Assembly (NCBI GenBank): GCA_027604505.1
Contig: JADIIX010000273.1
Coordinates: forward strand, 1 to 17,066
Source of the DNA: Gonapodya sp. JEL0774
Taxonomy: Eukaryota > Monoblepharomycota > Monoblepharidomycetes > Monoblepharidales > Gonapodyaceae
DNA length: 17,066 nucleotides
Direction: 5' to 3'
In this document: piece after piece, positions 1 through 10,690 of the stretch
Position numbering within the stretch: the first letter of the stretch is position 1
How the letters are laid out: the number at the start of each line of letters is the position of its first letter
Program-made: the position numbers and the translations under genes
Notes under the pieces: model-generated
The model's database searches: none
What the model was told of the DNA's origin: nothing
What the model saw: only the letters and a program-made list of their open reading frames with translations

Positions 1-136
1 TCATGATGAGTCAACAGGCCACAGCAGAACTCAGCAGATTTCACATATAAGCAGCTCATTTTCCCATGTAGTGTGTGAGAGAAAAAAGACAAGTCAAGTT
101 TCAACACAGACAATAAACATATCGATTCTCCTGACT

Positions 137-654
137 CTACAATACGCCTGGAATTGTGCATTTAAAAGCGGATTCAGAACCGTGGAAGACAACCTGCATG
201 TTGCCACAACCTTCTGCAAGAGAACTCAATTCATTAGATGCTAGTCTGATTTCAATTCGCTTGTTGTCAAATTTGGAAGAAATTCCTGATTCAGGCAAAT
301 TGAATGTGATGCAGCAGTGTCAAAATGCACCTCCAGCCCAAGTTTGTTCCAATCAGGAGGAGATGCGGAACTAGACCTAGATAAACTAGATTCAATTAAA
401 TTGATATTAATGTCTGCAAAGAGAAGGGAATAAAACGACGGATCATCGTGTATCTTCATACCACCTTGAACACTGGGGTCAGAGTGAACAGTCCCATTTG
501 ACAGGAACAAAAGGTGCTCCACTTCAGCCTGTTTCAACCCCTCTCCACTCATTGGAGATGTCATGAAACAGACTGGCCAGGGAATGCCCCCAGGCTTTGG
601 TTTTGGAGTTTTGGATAGTGTAGGAAGCATCATCAAATGTATTGTTGTCAATCT
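137..654 (-). pseudogene. Retropepsin-like segment of pol, broken
   Basis: This segment is in the same frame as the zinc knuckles, directly after the TAG at 657-655. It runs through a Ser-rich spacer to HFDTAASHSI (around 324-295), which matches the D-T/S-G-A-S active-site loop of retroviral aspartic proteases except for Ala in place of Gly. The frame ends at 243-241, but a neighbouring frame continues the domain from about 260 to a TAG at 139-137. It carries the pattern RIEIRLAS...GCG...IPGVL, which resembles the glycine-rich strands and VLYVP end of copia-type proteases. One small indel near 280-260 would account for the change of frame. Nothing recognisable follows between 136 and 1. Confidence 0.5.
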
Positions 655-1737
655 CTACATCTTCGTGTACTCTCCATGCCCTAAGTTGCTCATTTGTGTT
701 CCACAACCTCTCGCACCTCCCCTTCCCCGTGTGGTGTTGTGGGGGGTTGGTTTCAGTCTGGACTTCCCATCAGGGCAGTCCCTGCACTGGTGGCGTGTAT
801 CCTCACACTTCCTGCACTCTTCCCAACACTCCGCTGCATTATGCTGACGTTTTCCGCAGTTGTAGCAGCCATCGGTGAGGGGTTGCGCTAATTCAGGGCT
901 GTTTTCAGTTTGATCTTTGTTTTCGTGGCTGAAGCACCAGTTAGGGCCTTTGCTTCTTTCTGTGTATCCTGAGACTTCATTGATGCTTTCATCTTGTTGG
1001 TTGATGCAGACTCAGAGTGGGCATAAGCATTGTAAATTGTGGGGTGTTTGTCTTCGCTGGCTGTAAGGCACTGTTCCAGAAGGTCGTCCTCAGACCTTTC
1101 CCTGCCCATTGACTGGTACTCACCTAACACTCTCCACCAGTCATTATCAAATACAATGGCTCTGCGTCCGTCTGGTCAAACCTCCAGCCACTTCTTCCCA
1201 GCAAGTTTCTTTGCAACCTAAGTTGGAGTCATGAATCTGGCCTTGAGCCAGTTCCAAATCTTTATCGCCCATTATATCATTGAGAGCATAGTCCATGTCA
1301 AGGGTAAGGGCTGCTGAGACCCTGTTGTCCAGCGCCCAGTGTGGGTAGGTGGTAACAGTGACTGTCCCGCCAGTCACTGGCGCTGGCAGGTCAGCATCTG
1401 TTGGCTGCTAATGCGGGGGTTGGGGTGGTTGTGGTGGTGGAGATGTTTGTGAGGCCAGTGGTTGTACTGTCGGTGTTCATCTGTCCGTCAAGTGTTCTTT
1501 CAATCCGAACATCTTCACCGCCCTTTCCATCCTCAACTTCCGCGCTTGACACTCTGAGTTTTCATTTTGCTCTGTGAGCTTCTCTCCGACTACATTGAGG
1601 AGGTCCATTGGTTTCAATTCCCCAGTCATAGCGCCATTGGAATTGGGTTGCGGCAGTAGGGTTAGGAGACTCTGAGAGGCTCTCCTGGTAGCAAAGAATC
1701 CACTGATTCCAATTTTGAGACAATTGGAATTGTCCGG
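655..1737 (-). pseudogene. gag-like remnant of the retrotransposon
   Basis: The frame that later carries the zinc knuckles is open from about 1737 to the TGA at 1479-1477. It continues through a Pro/Gln-rich linker to a TAG at 1410-1408, then is open again to the TGA at 1149-1147. Between about 1150 and 1020 the readable protein is in another frame (residues such as VFDNDWWRVLGEY at about 1130), and the main frame resumes after a TGA near 1017 and runs to the TAG at 657-655. A Pro-rich linker followed by tandem CCHC knuckles and a short Arg/Gly-rich tail (about 732-708) is the layout of a retroelement Gag. No capsid motif was recognised by name. The stops and shifts show that the copy cannot make an intact Gag. 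Confidence 0.5.
775..867 (-). other. Tandem CCHC zinc knuckles (nucleocapsid)
   Basis: Two exact CX2CX4HX4C motifs lie in one frame, CYNCGKRQHNAAEC (867-826) and CRKCEDTRHQCRDC (816-775), separated by three residues. This is the RNA-binding nucleocapsid signature of retroelement Gag proteins and is the strongest single piece of evidence for the mobile element. Related CCHC knuckles also occur in some cellular RNA-binding proteins, but the protease-like segment downstream argues for a retroelement. Confidence 0.75.
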
Positions 1738-1748
1738 GGCTCATGACC
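1736..1748 (-). other. Possible primer-binding site
   Basis: Directly after the candidate LTR end the minus strand reads GGTCATGAGCCCC, which loosely resembles initiator-Met tRNA type primer sites (GGTATCAGAGC) used by copia-like elements. The match is imperfect and an ATG lies within it, so this is suggestive only. Confidence 0.2.
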
Positions 1749-2149
1749 TGTTGGAATTGTGATTCTCTATCTTATGTGCACCACATATATTACAGTCAGT
1801 GCCGCTCATCTATGATGACAGGCTAATATAGTTTACCCACTAGACATACAGAGAATGTACACAGTGTCCATACACAGTGTCCATACACCAAACTCATGTG
1901 AGCAACTGATATATTACAGTGCCAGCGCACTCATATATGCACAGTGGCATTCATTCCAATAAAAAAATACGACGCACACAGCACCATATAATGTCACACA
2001 CATCTAACAGAGGAGTGTTGGTATGTATTCAGACATTGTATGACATTTGGGTATCCAATGTTGAAGCTAAACAAGCTGACCGCACATGGATGTGCAGTGC
2101 TGGATGTGATACAGTGTATACAAGATAACAATTCACCAATTCCAACTCA
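1749..2149 (-). repeat. Candidate 5' LTR (about 401 bp)
   Basis: On the minus strand the segment starts TGAGTTGGAATTG (from 2149) and ends CAATTCCAACA (at 1749), so the ends share an inverted 10-bp core, GTTGGAATTG, with TG and CA termini. TGTTGGAAT-type ends are common in copia-group LTRs. The gag-like reading begins immediately after the 3' end, as it should for a 5' LTR. Several short TA-rich runs are present inside, but there is no canonical AATAAA on this strand. The second LTR and target-site duplication are outside the window, so the boundaries rest on the terminal inverted repeat alone. Confidence 0.4.
1859..1884. repeat. Two tandem copies of a 13-bp unit
   Basis: ACACAGTGTCCAT occurs twice head to tail with no mismatch, inside the candidate LTR. 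A looser direct repeat flanks it: the segments near 1785-1813 and 1908-1935 both contain ATATATTACAGT followed by a related GCC...CTCAT stretch. Small internal tandem repeats are common in LTR U3 regions, but no function is implied. Confidence 0.6.
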
Positions 2150-2403
2150 CTCTAGTTGGTTTGCATGGTATAACAACTTGTAGAGTGTGTTAGAATTCTG
2201 TTTGTGCAGGAACCACAACCAGTCTGTTTTAGCAGAGATCCTTTACTACTCTGTTAAAAAGGAGGGGTCTGTTCCATAACACAAAGACAAGTAACAGTTA
2301 CTTTGAAAAATACAATCAATACATTTGTTGGCATAAAAGATAGCATGTGTAGATCCCACACCCTTAACAAGTTCCCATTTTCATACTCAGTATTCTGAAT
2401 AGT
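2150..2403 (-). other. Talin 3' untranslated region and flank
   Basis: These 254 bases lie between the talin stop codon and the retroelement. On the minus strand there is no AATAAA or ATTAAA within them, so talin either uses a variant poly(A) signal or is processed inside the element. No other gene or RNA was seen. Confidence 0.4.
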
Positions 2404-5400
2404 TCATTTCTCACCCCCATATTTTCCTTTCCTAATATTCAGTAGTCTCTGTCGAGCTTTTGTCAGCTCTGCTTCCATCTAGAGAGAGCAAATGATGTTT
2501 ATATTGCATTACAGAAAGCCAAACTTGAATCACTTACTTTTATAATGCTTGTTTGTGCTTCAAACTCTGCAATCTTAGATCCAGTTTTGCCATCCTTAGC
2601 TATTAGCAAATCAGTGTTACTTTTGGCGTCAAACATGATGGAGTCCTGCACTGCTTTCACTAATTGCTCTGTTGCTTGTGTGACACTTTTTCCAGCTGCA
2701 CGAAGCCTTTTATGAACATCACTTGTAGTATCTGTTTTAGCCTGAGCAGCTGACAATAACTGTGCTGTAGCAGAGTTCACTCCCTTTGCAGCTGCAAGTG
2801 CTTGCTCTCTTTGCCCTGACCCATTGTTTGACAAACTTGCTGCCTCACAAAGATCACTAACATGAGATGCAACCATTCTAGCTGCAGAAACCAGACCTTC
2901 AGTCCACGTGCCATCACTGTGATACATTGATTTCTGTTGTATCACAGTTTTGTCACTTTTGGAGAGTATCTCACGTTGAGCTGCCGTAGCAGAGCGAATA
3001 AGAGCACTTGTTGCTGATGCAATAGCTCTGGCTGCCTGGACCACTGTCTCATTAAATGACATATTCTCTACATTAAGTACAGGCAGGGAATTTTCATCAG
3101 GTACCTGATAGCTTGCCAGTTTTTTTGCAGCAGCTTCAATTGCATGAGCTGCAGATAGTAATTCTCTTTCAGCAATGATGTTAGGATCATTTGGATCAAC
3201 ATATCCTTCTGGCACAAGCTGCTGTGTAGCATCTACCATAATGTTAACAGAAGATGCAACCTGTTTTGCAGCTGCATTGAGCTCCTGTTTATGTTTTAGA
3301 GATGGTGATGATAAAACTTTGGACACCTTCTCAACAAGGTGAATAGCAGATTGTGCAACTATCTGCACTTTTTCTGAGATTTCTGCATGAACATTGCTTG
3401 GAGCTCCATTTACAGACGCCTTAGTGGATTCTATGAGATGGCAGAGGTCCTTACAATACCTTCCAGCTGCTATGTGCACATTTTCAGATTGACCTGAACT
3501 TACTACTGCAACCAGGTGTGCAGCAGCTCTTGCAAATTGCTTTGCATTGTCAGCAACTTCAACTGGGAGTGCCCGTACCTCCGGTACTTCTGGAGAAAGG
3601 AACACTGCAATAGCACTCTCAATGTCCTGCTTCATTGACTTTATTCTTGTGTCTCCTTGTGATGATATTTCTCCAATCACTTTTGTTACTCTGATCAATT
3701 CCATCAAGGCAAAAACCTGCTCTTTCAAGCAGCTCTCGAGCTCCCTTCTCTCCTGAGTATGCTCTCCTTTACCATAGGAATTGGAAACAGCAGATGTCAA
3801 TGACGCAAGCTTCAAAGCAACCTCTCTGGAAGCTTCCAGTAATTGAGTTTGTAGATTTCTTTCTGCTGACGTTATAGATGTTGCAGCAAGAGTAACCACA
3901 GTGAGGACATCATCAAGGGCAAGCCCAGCACTCTGCAAGTTATTTGCAAGTGCTTCTTGAGATCCATCTAGAGCACTTGGTAACTCCTTTACTACATCAG
4001 AGAGTGTCTTAGCTTTTGCTAGCAATTGGTCTTGATGACTTGAAAAGTTGTCTCCTTCTTCTATGGAGTCCAACTGACCAGCCTTAGCAAAAATTGTAGT
4101 GTTTTCCAAATCTGACAGCTTTTCAGTAATTCTAGCGATCACTTCATTGCACATAATTGCACCTTTGGCACCATTTTGTGCCACCTCTACCAGTTTTTTA
4201 ACCATTGTACTAACTTCACGTGCTTCTGATAACAGTTTTGACTTAGTGATTGGTGATTTTGAATCCCTACTAAAGACTCTCATTGCCTCAAGAGCTTTGA
4301 TGGAAGCAGATGCAAGCTCCAGCACATGATTCTCCAGTTGTTGTCTGCATTCACCATCTTCCGCTGAGGTTCTTGCTGCCCTCACAGAGAACAGAATTGA
4401 TATAAAGTTTTCATGAAGCCTCTCAGCAAGTGCAGGCAAATCTTGAGTAATTCGGCTCCTGGTAATATCTCTGCAGACATCCAAATACTGGGATCCAATC
4501 CTTTCTATCTCAGAAGAGTATGATTGGTAGGGTGAGTCAACTGGAACTGTCTCTGAAACAGAAGCAAGTTGGCTTTCTATATCATCAATTGCAACAGCAA
4601 ACTCTGGGGCAGTGTTTGCATTCTCAATATCCAGTGAATTCATAAATTTACGGACTGCTTCATGTAATCTTGAGAGTTCCTTGTCCACTTGATCATGGGC
4701 CTCATCATTTTCTACATTTCCACCAGCCAGTTTGCAAGCAGCAATAAATGCAAGAAGAGCCTCTGCACTGCCCCTTAATAATTCTAAAGATTGTACCAAT
4801 GACATACTGGGTACTGACACAAGCTCTACTGTTAGCTCAGCAATCTACAATAACATTGTTTTGAGGTTTGTATTTGTCAACAAACTCATGCTGAGCCTAC
4901 CTTCGAAAAACTTTGTGGAATCTGAGAAACACTCTGGCTGAGCTCTATTGCATCTAGTTTGGATGCCTTTGCTACTACTTCACAAAGTGAGAGGAATATC
5001 TTGCTAGTGTCAGCTATGATTTTGCATTCTTGGTCACACCGTACAGCATTGAGTGTCTTGTGGGTCTTGGCTGATCCAGATTCAATTTCAACAAGTGTGG
5101 TATCAATGTTATTGAGAACAGTGTAAACACTTTTGGTGATATCATCGCATTCTTTTTGTCCTGGGATGTTAGTTGTTAAAGTAGAGACTAGACTCCTAAG
5201 GTTGTCTGTCACTAAACGGCCTTTAGAGAGCAGATACAATGGATCTGTTCTGTTTGACTCCTTTCCTTCTAGACCCTGCCTCAATGCTTTAAGGTACTCT
5301 GCACTTAGTGACACAGTTTTTGTTGTCTCATCAACTAATGGCTTCTGAGCAATCCTGCCTGATGGTGAGATTTTTGGGATTTTGCCAGTATATTCTGGCC

Positions 5401-8400
5401 GCTTAACAAAGGCACACAGTGATTCTATGGCTGACAGAAGGGGGACTGACACTTTGGCACAATCTGCTCCACTATTCTTCCCCAATGTTAATGCATGCTG
5501 CTTCATTTTTGGAACCAGTGCTGCAGTGGACGCTGCAACTGTCTTTGCATATTGAGAAAACTCTATTTGTGAGCTTTTTGGGAGGTTGGAGTCTTGGCTT
5601 AATTCTTTGCACAAGTTGCAAAGAAATGAAGTATTCTTGGCAATTATTGCAGCTGCATGGAGTATACTAGCCTGCTGGTAGTCTGACTTTGTGAGTGCTT
5701 CCACCGCCTCTCGAACAGCTTTCAGTTTAGAGGTGAACTTAGATGATTCAATCTTGGCAGGTTGTCCTGCTGTGGAAAGGGGATCCATAATGCCAAGAAG
5801 ATATGCAGCTTGTGCCATAACATCTGAGATTTCATAGATGCATTCACCAATCTGTGAAATAGCTTTTGCCAGTTGATCCTGATCATCATTTTCCCACATT
5901 TTTGAGACATAATTGATGGATCCTGTAGCATTTTTGGCAGCTAACTTCAGCTTTTGAGCCAGCTGTGCAAACTTTATTTCCTCTGTTGGAACCTCATCTA
6001 TATTAGTAAGTCTATTAGTGGCATTGGTCAGGATACTGAGGCTTGTATTACAAGACGACATGGCAGGACTTGCTGCTGCTGTCACAGATAACAACTGCAC
6101 AATAGACTCAGATATTGCCTTTCCTGCTTTTGCTAAGTTATCCCAGTGGCTCTGAATTGTGTACGAGGCTTTAGTAACTTCCCCTGTTGCTGTCAGAAGA
6201 TCTTTACTTGTGTGACCCAGTGAGAGAACTATATTGCCAAGCACTTCCACAGTCTGAGTATCAGAGTTGATTCCTGAGACTCCTTTTACAGCCTCCACCA
6301 ATGCAGTGTACTGTGGTGAAAACTCTTGAACAACTTTGGAAATCTCAGAAAAGTTCATGTTTCCACTTGCTGCAACTAAAGAATTGGCAGCACCCAGCAA
6401 TGATGTAGCTATTACAGAGACCTGCTGTCTCGATGTAGCTGTGTGTGTTTCCTGAGTTGGGAGTTCAGTGTGAAACAAGTTCATTCCCTCCTGGATATTC
6501 CCAATAGCAGATTCAATCTTCTTGTTTGTTGGAAGAATTGCAAGAAGATGATTCAAGCTTTCTTGAAATTGACCACCAGTTTCTGATAAAGCATCAAGAC
6601 TTGTCTCAGATCTCATCTTCTGTCCTTTACACATCAAAAGTAGTTGCTCTGCACAACACGCTACATTTGTTGCTGCTTCAAAGAACCTGTCTTGGCTTTC
6701 TTCATCCATGGACTGCACAATATGAGGCACAGACTTTTCAAGAGACATGATCCCACTTGCCAAAGCAGAAGCTGAAGAGAACATTATCCCACCATCAGAC
6801 TTGGAAGAATAAGAAGCAATCAGAAGAACATTATCTCCCACAGTCACACTGTGAGTTCTCCAAACTTACCATATGTGCTCCTTGAAGCAGAGACTCCCCA
6901 TTCTGAGTCAGAACCTTGACTGACTCCATCACCTTCATTTCTGCCTCACATGAAGCCTCTGTAGAGTGAGGTAGTGGTGGTAATGCATTAAAACCAGAAC
7001 TCTTCAATTCAGTTAATTTTGCATAAACATCTTTGATGGTTGAAATTGCCTTGTCAAATTCTGATTCCTCAATTGCTACCTCACACAAATCAAGAGAGAA
7101 CTTAAGAGACCTCAGATCAATTAATGTCTGTCTGGAGAAAGAAACAAGTTGAGCTTGCACAGCAGAATCACCAGTTGTGGTTGCAGCAGTTTTTGCTGCT
7201 GCAATAAGACTTGTTGCTGGAGTAACTATTGATTTTGCTTGAGATATCAAGTTGAGTTGTGATGCAGAGTCCCCAGGATCCCTTTTTGCAGCTCTTACAG
7301 CAGAGATGATGGATGGAGCAATTTCAGTAACCATTTTCATTGCTTGGTTCAATTGTAATTGTGAGGACTGATTTCTGTTAGATACAGCTGCTGTTTGAGC
7401 AGCAGCAGCAAGGTTTGTGGCTGCAGTCACTGTGTTGCGAGCAGCTTGACCCAAACGTTCAAATGCACTGTGTTTGAGTTTTTTCGCAACAGCATTGGTT
7501 GCTGTACTCTGCATGAGGTCCAATGCTTCTTTCAAAGCTCGCTGTTTTGAGTTGTCAGTGGAATGATGAGCACATTCCCTTGCAATTCCAATCATGGTTG
7601 ATGTTGCGTCTGCAAGGAGTTTTGCAGCCTGCAAAGAAACAAGAGTGAATTGCTAATCAGTAATTCAGAAGACAGGGAGTCCAACCTGCAAGAAATGCTG
7701 CCTATCTCCAGTGGCATCAGATTCCTCTGTGTCTGCTCTCAAAAGAGACACTAGGTTGGTGCTGCAGTTTGTCAGATCTCTTGCTCTTTGAACAAGCAAT
7801 TCAGGAGCTCCAACACACTCTCTCATGCTCTGGACAGCATCAACAAACTGGTCAAATTCTCTATCCACTCCAGTTTGCATGTTGGGACTCCCACCACTTT
7901 GAGCCTGCCCTATTAGTTTGCAGATAGCATCTTCAACCCAAGATGCAGCAGAGATTAAAGCAGACATGTTGTTTTGACCAGAACTCTGAGCATTTTCCAT
8001 CAGCATGGCAACAGAGTCACGCAAAAACATGGTTGCATCTGCAATTTGCTCTAATGCTACAGAGTTGCCAACCACAGGAGCTACTAAATTTGTTCCTGCA
8101 ACAATCATAGCAGCAGAGGCAGCACATCTTTTGGCTTCCTGGAGTATGATATCTCTCTGAAGTGGGTTACTTGATGCATTGGCAGCATCCCTTGCAGCTG
8201 CAACAAGGCCCCCTGTTGCACCAGCAATGGCTTTGGCTGCATTCAATATGGCAGCTTGAGAATCCTCATTAATGTCTAAAACTCTGAGTTGAGTGAGGAT
8301 GTCAACTGAAACAGCACTCAGCTTTTGTGCAGATTGATATATGTCCGATCTGTTACCAGTTCCTAGTATCCCAGACTGAGTTGCCTGTAGAAATTCTTGT

Positions 8401-10690
8401 GTGGCAAAAACCATTTTTTCAGCACCTCTCAAAAGCAAATCTGCAGAATCAGCATCCCCTGATAGGCCAGATACAATTTTAAGAGCTTGTGTGATTTGAG
8501 GCAGATTTGAAGACAAGGTTGCAATTGAAACAGCAAGGCTATCAAAGTCAATCTGATGGGAATCTACTGCAGTATGATTAATGACAGATGCTGCTGCTGC
8601 TAGATGTGCAGCTATAAGGGTTGCAATGTTTTCTCCATTTACATCCACTGTTTGTTGCCTCCACTGCTGTGATGTTTCATCATCACCAAGAGGTGGTAAT
8701 TGTGTAGGTATGGTCAAATCAGTTGCAGCAGATTGAATTGCAGCAAACCCATTGTTAATGGTTTGAAGTAAGGCTTGCTGTGCCCCATATACTTCACCCA
8801 ATACCAAGTTATTCCCACCTGTATGGAATGCAAGATGACTTGTTGCAACATTCCCTGTCTGGAGTGTTGCCATTGCAGCAGCACTAATACTAGCTTGAAC
8901 AGGAATGTTTCCTTGATCAGCTGTTTTCAGTGCTGAACCTGAGTGAATATTGATTATGTTTGCTCTTGCAGGCCTCATATACTCTTCTGTAACTGGCATC
9001 TCTTCTGCCTCAATTTCCACAGAGCGCTCTGCATCCCGTTTCTTTTTCAGAATAATGTCAATGTATCCTCCAATTAGCGAGGAAATGGCTTCACCCTCAG
9101 TTGTTTGAACAGAATAGTATGCATCAGCATAATCCCCAAAATCAAGAGTGAGGCTGTGTGAGAACTTCCTAATGAGACAGATGTTGTGATTTGAAATAGA
9201 ATTATTCAGAAGCTTACCTGTTTGGCGATGCAGCCCATCTCCGAAGTTGCGTTATTGGCCATGACTTGATTATTTCTTTTGTCTCCACATCAAGGCGAAC
9301 AACAGACTCTTTTGTCACACCAAGGAGCATAGAACCAATCTTATTCTTTTTTGCAGCCTTTTCCTTGAAGATTACTCATGCTTCATTTTTCAATCTCTGG
9401 CTGAATTAAATGCCAGACAAGGCCCATACCTTAACAATGAAAAATGTCACACCATATGTCTTCAGACTCCGGCAAAGCTGCACATATCTGAACTTTGCAT
9501 TGAGCTCCGACATTCCGTGGAGTTTTTGATGTTCTGCTAGAATTCTCTTCTCAAACATACGCTCTCTATGATACTCTTCGGGCAAAAAGTCTTTGAGTCT
9601 GATGAAGAGAACACATAAAAAGCTCATCAATGGCTCATTTTACTGTGTCATTTGCGCAACTTACTTGAAGAATCCAGCTTTATGCCTCTCTGGTTCGAAG
9701 TTTCCAAATTGCACCTGAGCTTGCAGTGCTGCGAATTGGATTGCCTCATCTGGAGTACAAGGGTATTTACCCTGCAAAATCGACTCTCTACTCTGATTGT
9801 AAATTAAGTTCAATTGAACGGGGTCATTCCGGTCCACATTCTGATCAGAGAAAAAAAATTTCTTCTTCAATACAACAATGTCCATATCAGTGATGCCTTG
9901 CTCCGCAAGACACTTCTCTGGCAAGAGCCATCGACCTGGTTGCGTTAGAGGAAGAATAATGAAAACCAAAGGAAAAGAAAAACATTATTTGTGACCTTGC
10001 GGCTGGACCCAAATCTTCTAACCTTCTTCGGAAAGATCTTCCTGTGATCCCTTCATTTTCTTCTCACGACGTGCGAGAGTTTCATTACTTTTCCGAGTGG
10101 AGTTTGTTCTGATGTCTGTTTGCAACGAATACTCATCGGGATTAGCGATACCTGGGGGAACGGAGATCCGCAACAACCACAAAACTATGAACACTTCGTC
10201 TGATCTGAAAATACAAAACAGACGTTCCTACCTATCTTTTCGCAAATGTATTCAACTAGTTGCTTCACTGAGACACTTTCGTCAATCAGAACCGTCTTTG
10301 TAGTTTCATCAGCGAGGCGCACTTTCAGGGGTCGTGTCTTCTTTTTATACTCCACAACATCACCGGATTTCAGATTGTAGTAGTCCAAGACGCGATTCGG
10401 AGCGAGCCATTGTCTTGTGTCCGGATGGAAGAGGCCATGATCCGGTCCACCTGTTGCGTCTCCGAGCCGGTCCCGAACTTCCTTGCACGCCTCATGCACG
10501 GAGGTATCACCGGCGAACTAATGTGCAACATACGTGATTTGGAAGATGACATTGATTGTTTTACGAGATTGGTGGGAGGAGCGAAGTGAGAACAATGGCA
10601 TGTGCGGGAAAGATTCCAACTCGCCTGAAACGTCTTTGTTTGAGCAACGAATCCTCCTGCGACAACCTTCAGAGAGAGAGGTGGAGTCAT
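2404..10690 (-). CDS. TLN: Talin, complete gene (11 exons, 2529 aa)
   Basis: Talin links integrin tails to actin at adhesion sites. Exons: 10690-10625, 10517-10232, 10151-10023, 9935-9665, 9598-9430, 9363-9218, 9168-7686, 7628-6870, 6799-4901, 4844-2538, 2478-2404. The 7590-nt CDS ends in TGA and is close in length to vertebrate talin (about 2540 aa). Head: F0 about 1-83, F1 with a basic loop to about 195, F2, and F3 about 308-400. F3 keeps RRWAASP (Arg349, Trp350), equivalent to the integrin-contacting human R358/W359. The linker is about 400-480. The Ala-rich helical rod starts near 481 with the R1 motif LPPLGDDE at about 513. The I/LWEQ/THATCH actin-binding module begins at VDPNDP (about 2285), and exon 11 encodes a 24-residue final helix for dimerisation. 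The start ATG (10690-10688) is the first in frame after an upstream TAA. Head introns have mixed phases; all four rod introns are phase 0. The C-terminus ends KGKYGGEK, shorter than the human tail. Confidence 0.95.
10518..10624 (-). other. Talin intron 1, GC-AG type
   Basis: The exon 1 donor reads CAG|GCGAGT and the acceptor ATTAG|TTCGCC, joining ...KTFQ to FAGDTSVHEACK in phase 0, exactly as the F0 fold of other talins requires. The nearby GT (CAGGCGA|GTTGGA) would join in a phase that gives a TGA four codons later. The other 19 supported introns in this window are GT-AG. GC donors usually compensate with strong flanking bases, as CAG and GAGT do here. Confidence 0.8.

Larger units (their letters stand above)
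1..2149 (-). mobile_element. Decayed LTR retrotransposon, probably Ty1/copia-like, truncated by the left edge
   Basis: Reading the minus strand from 2149 downward gives the order expected of the 5' half of an LTR element: a candidate LTR with TG...CA ends (2149-1749), a possible primer-binding site, gag-like frames with a Pro/Gln-rich linker, two CCHC zinc knuckles (867-775), and a retropepsin-like segment (DTAAS motif at 321-307). Integrase, reverse transcriptase and the second LTR would lie beyond position 1. The coding part is broken: the main frame is interrupted by TGA at 1479-1477, TAG at 1410-1408, TGA at 1149-1147 and TAG at 657-655, and the frame shifts at least twice (about 1150-1020 and about 280-260). 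It is therefore a fossil copy. The copia assignment rests on the LTR ends and the protease-region pattern and is tentative; no integrase or RT is visible to confirm it. The insertion lies 255 bp beyond the talin stop codon. Confidence 0.65.

Noticed and set aside
156-374. Plus-strand 72-codon frame near the left edge
   Set aside because: It is a shadow of the minus-strand protease-like segment; it has no domain and no splice or promoter context.
563-891. Overlapping plus-strand frames
   Set aside because: They run opposite the zinc-knuckle region, and their Cys/Pro content merely reflects the antisense of that coding sequence.
6849-6869. A 21-nt intron (GTAAGT...CACAG) in talin
   Set aside because: It is too short to splice and would leave the next exon out of frame. 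The acceptor at 6801-6800 gives a 70-nt intron and keeps phase 0 (GAHM|SDGG).
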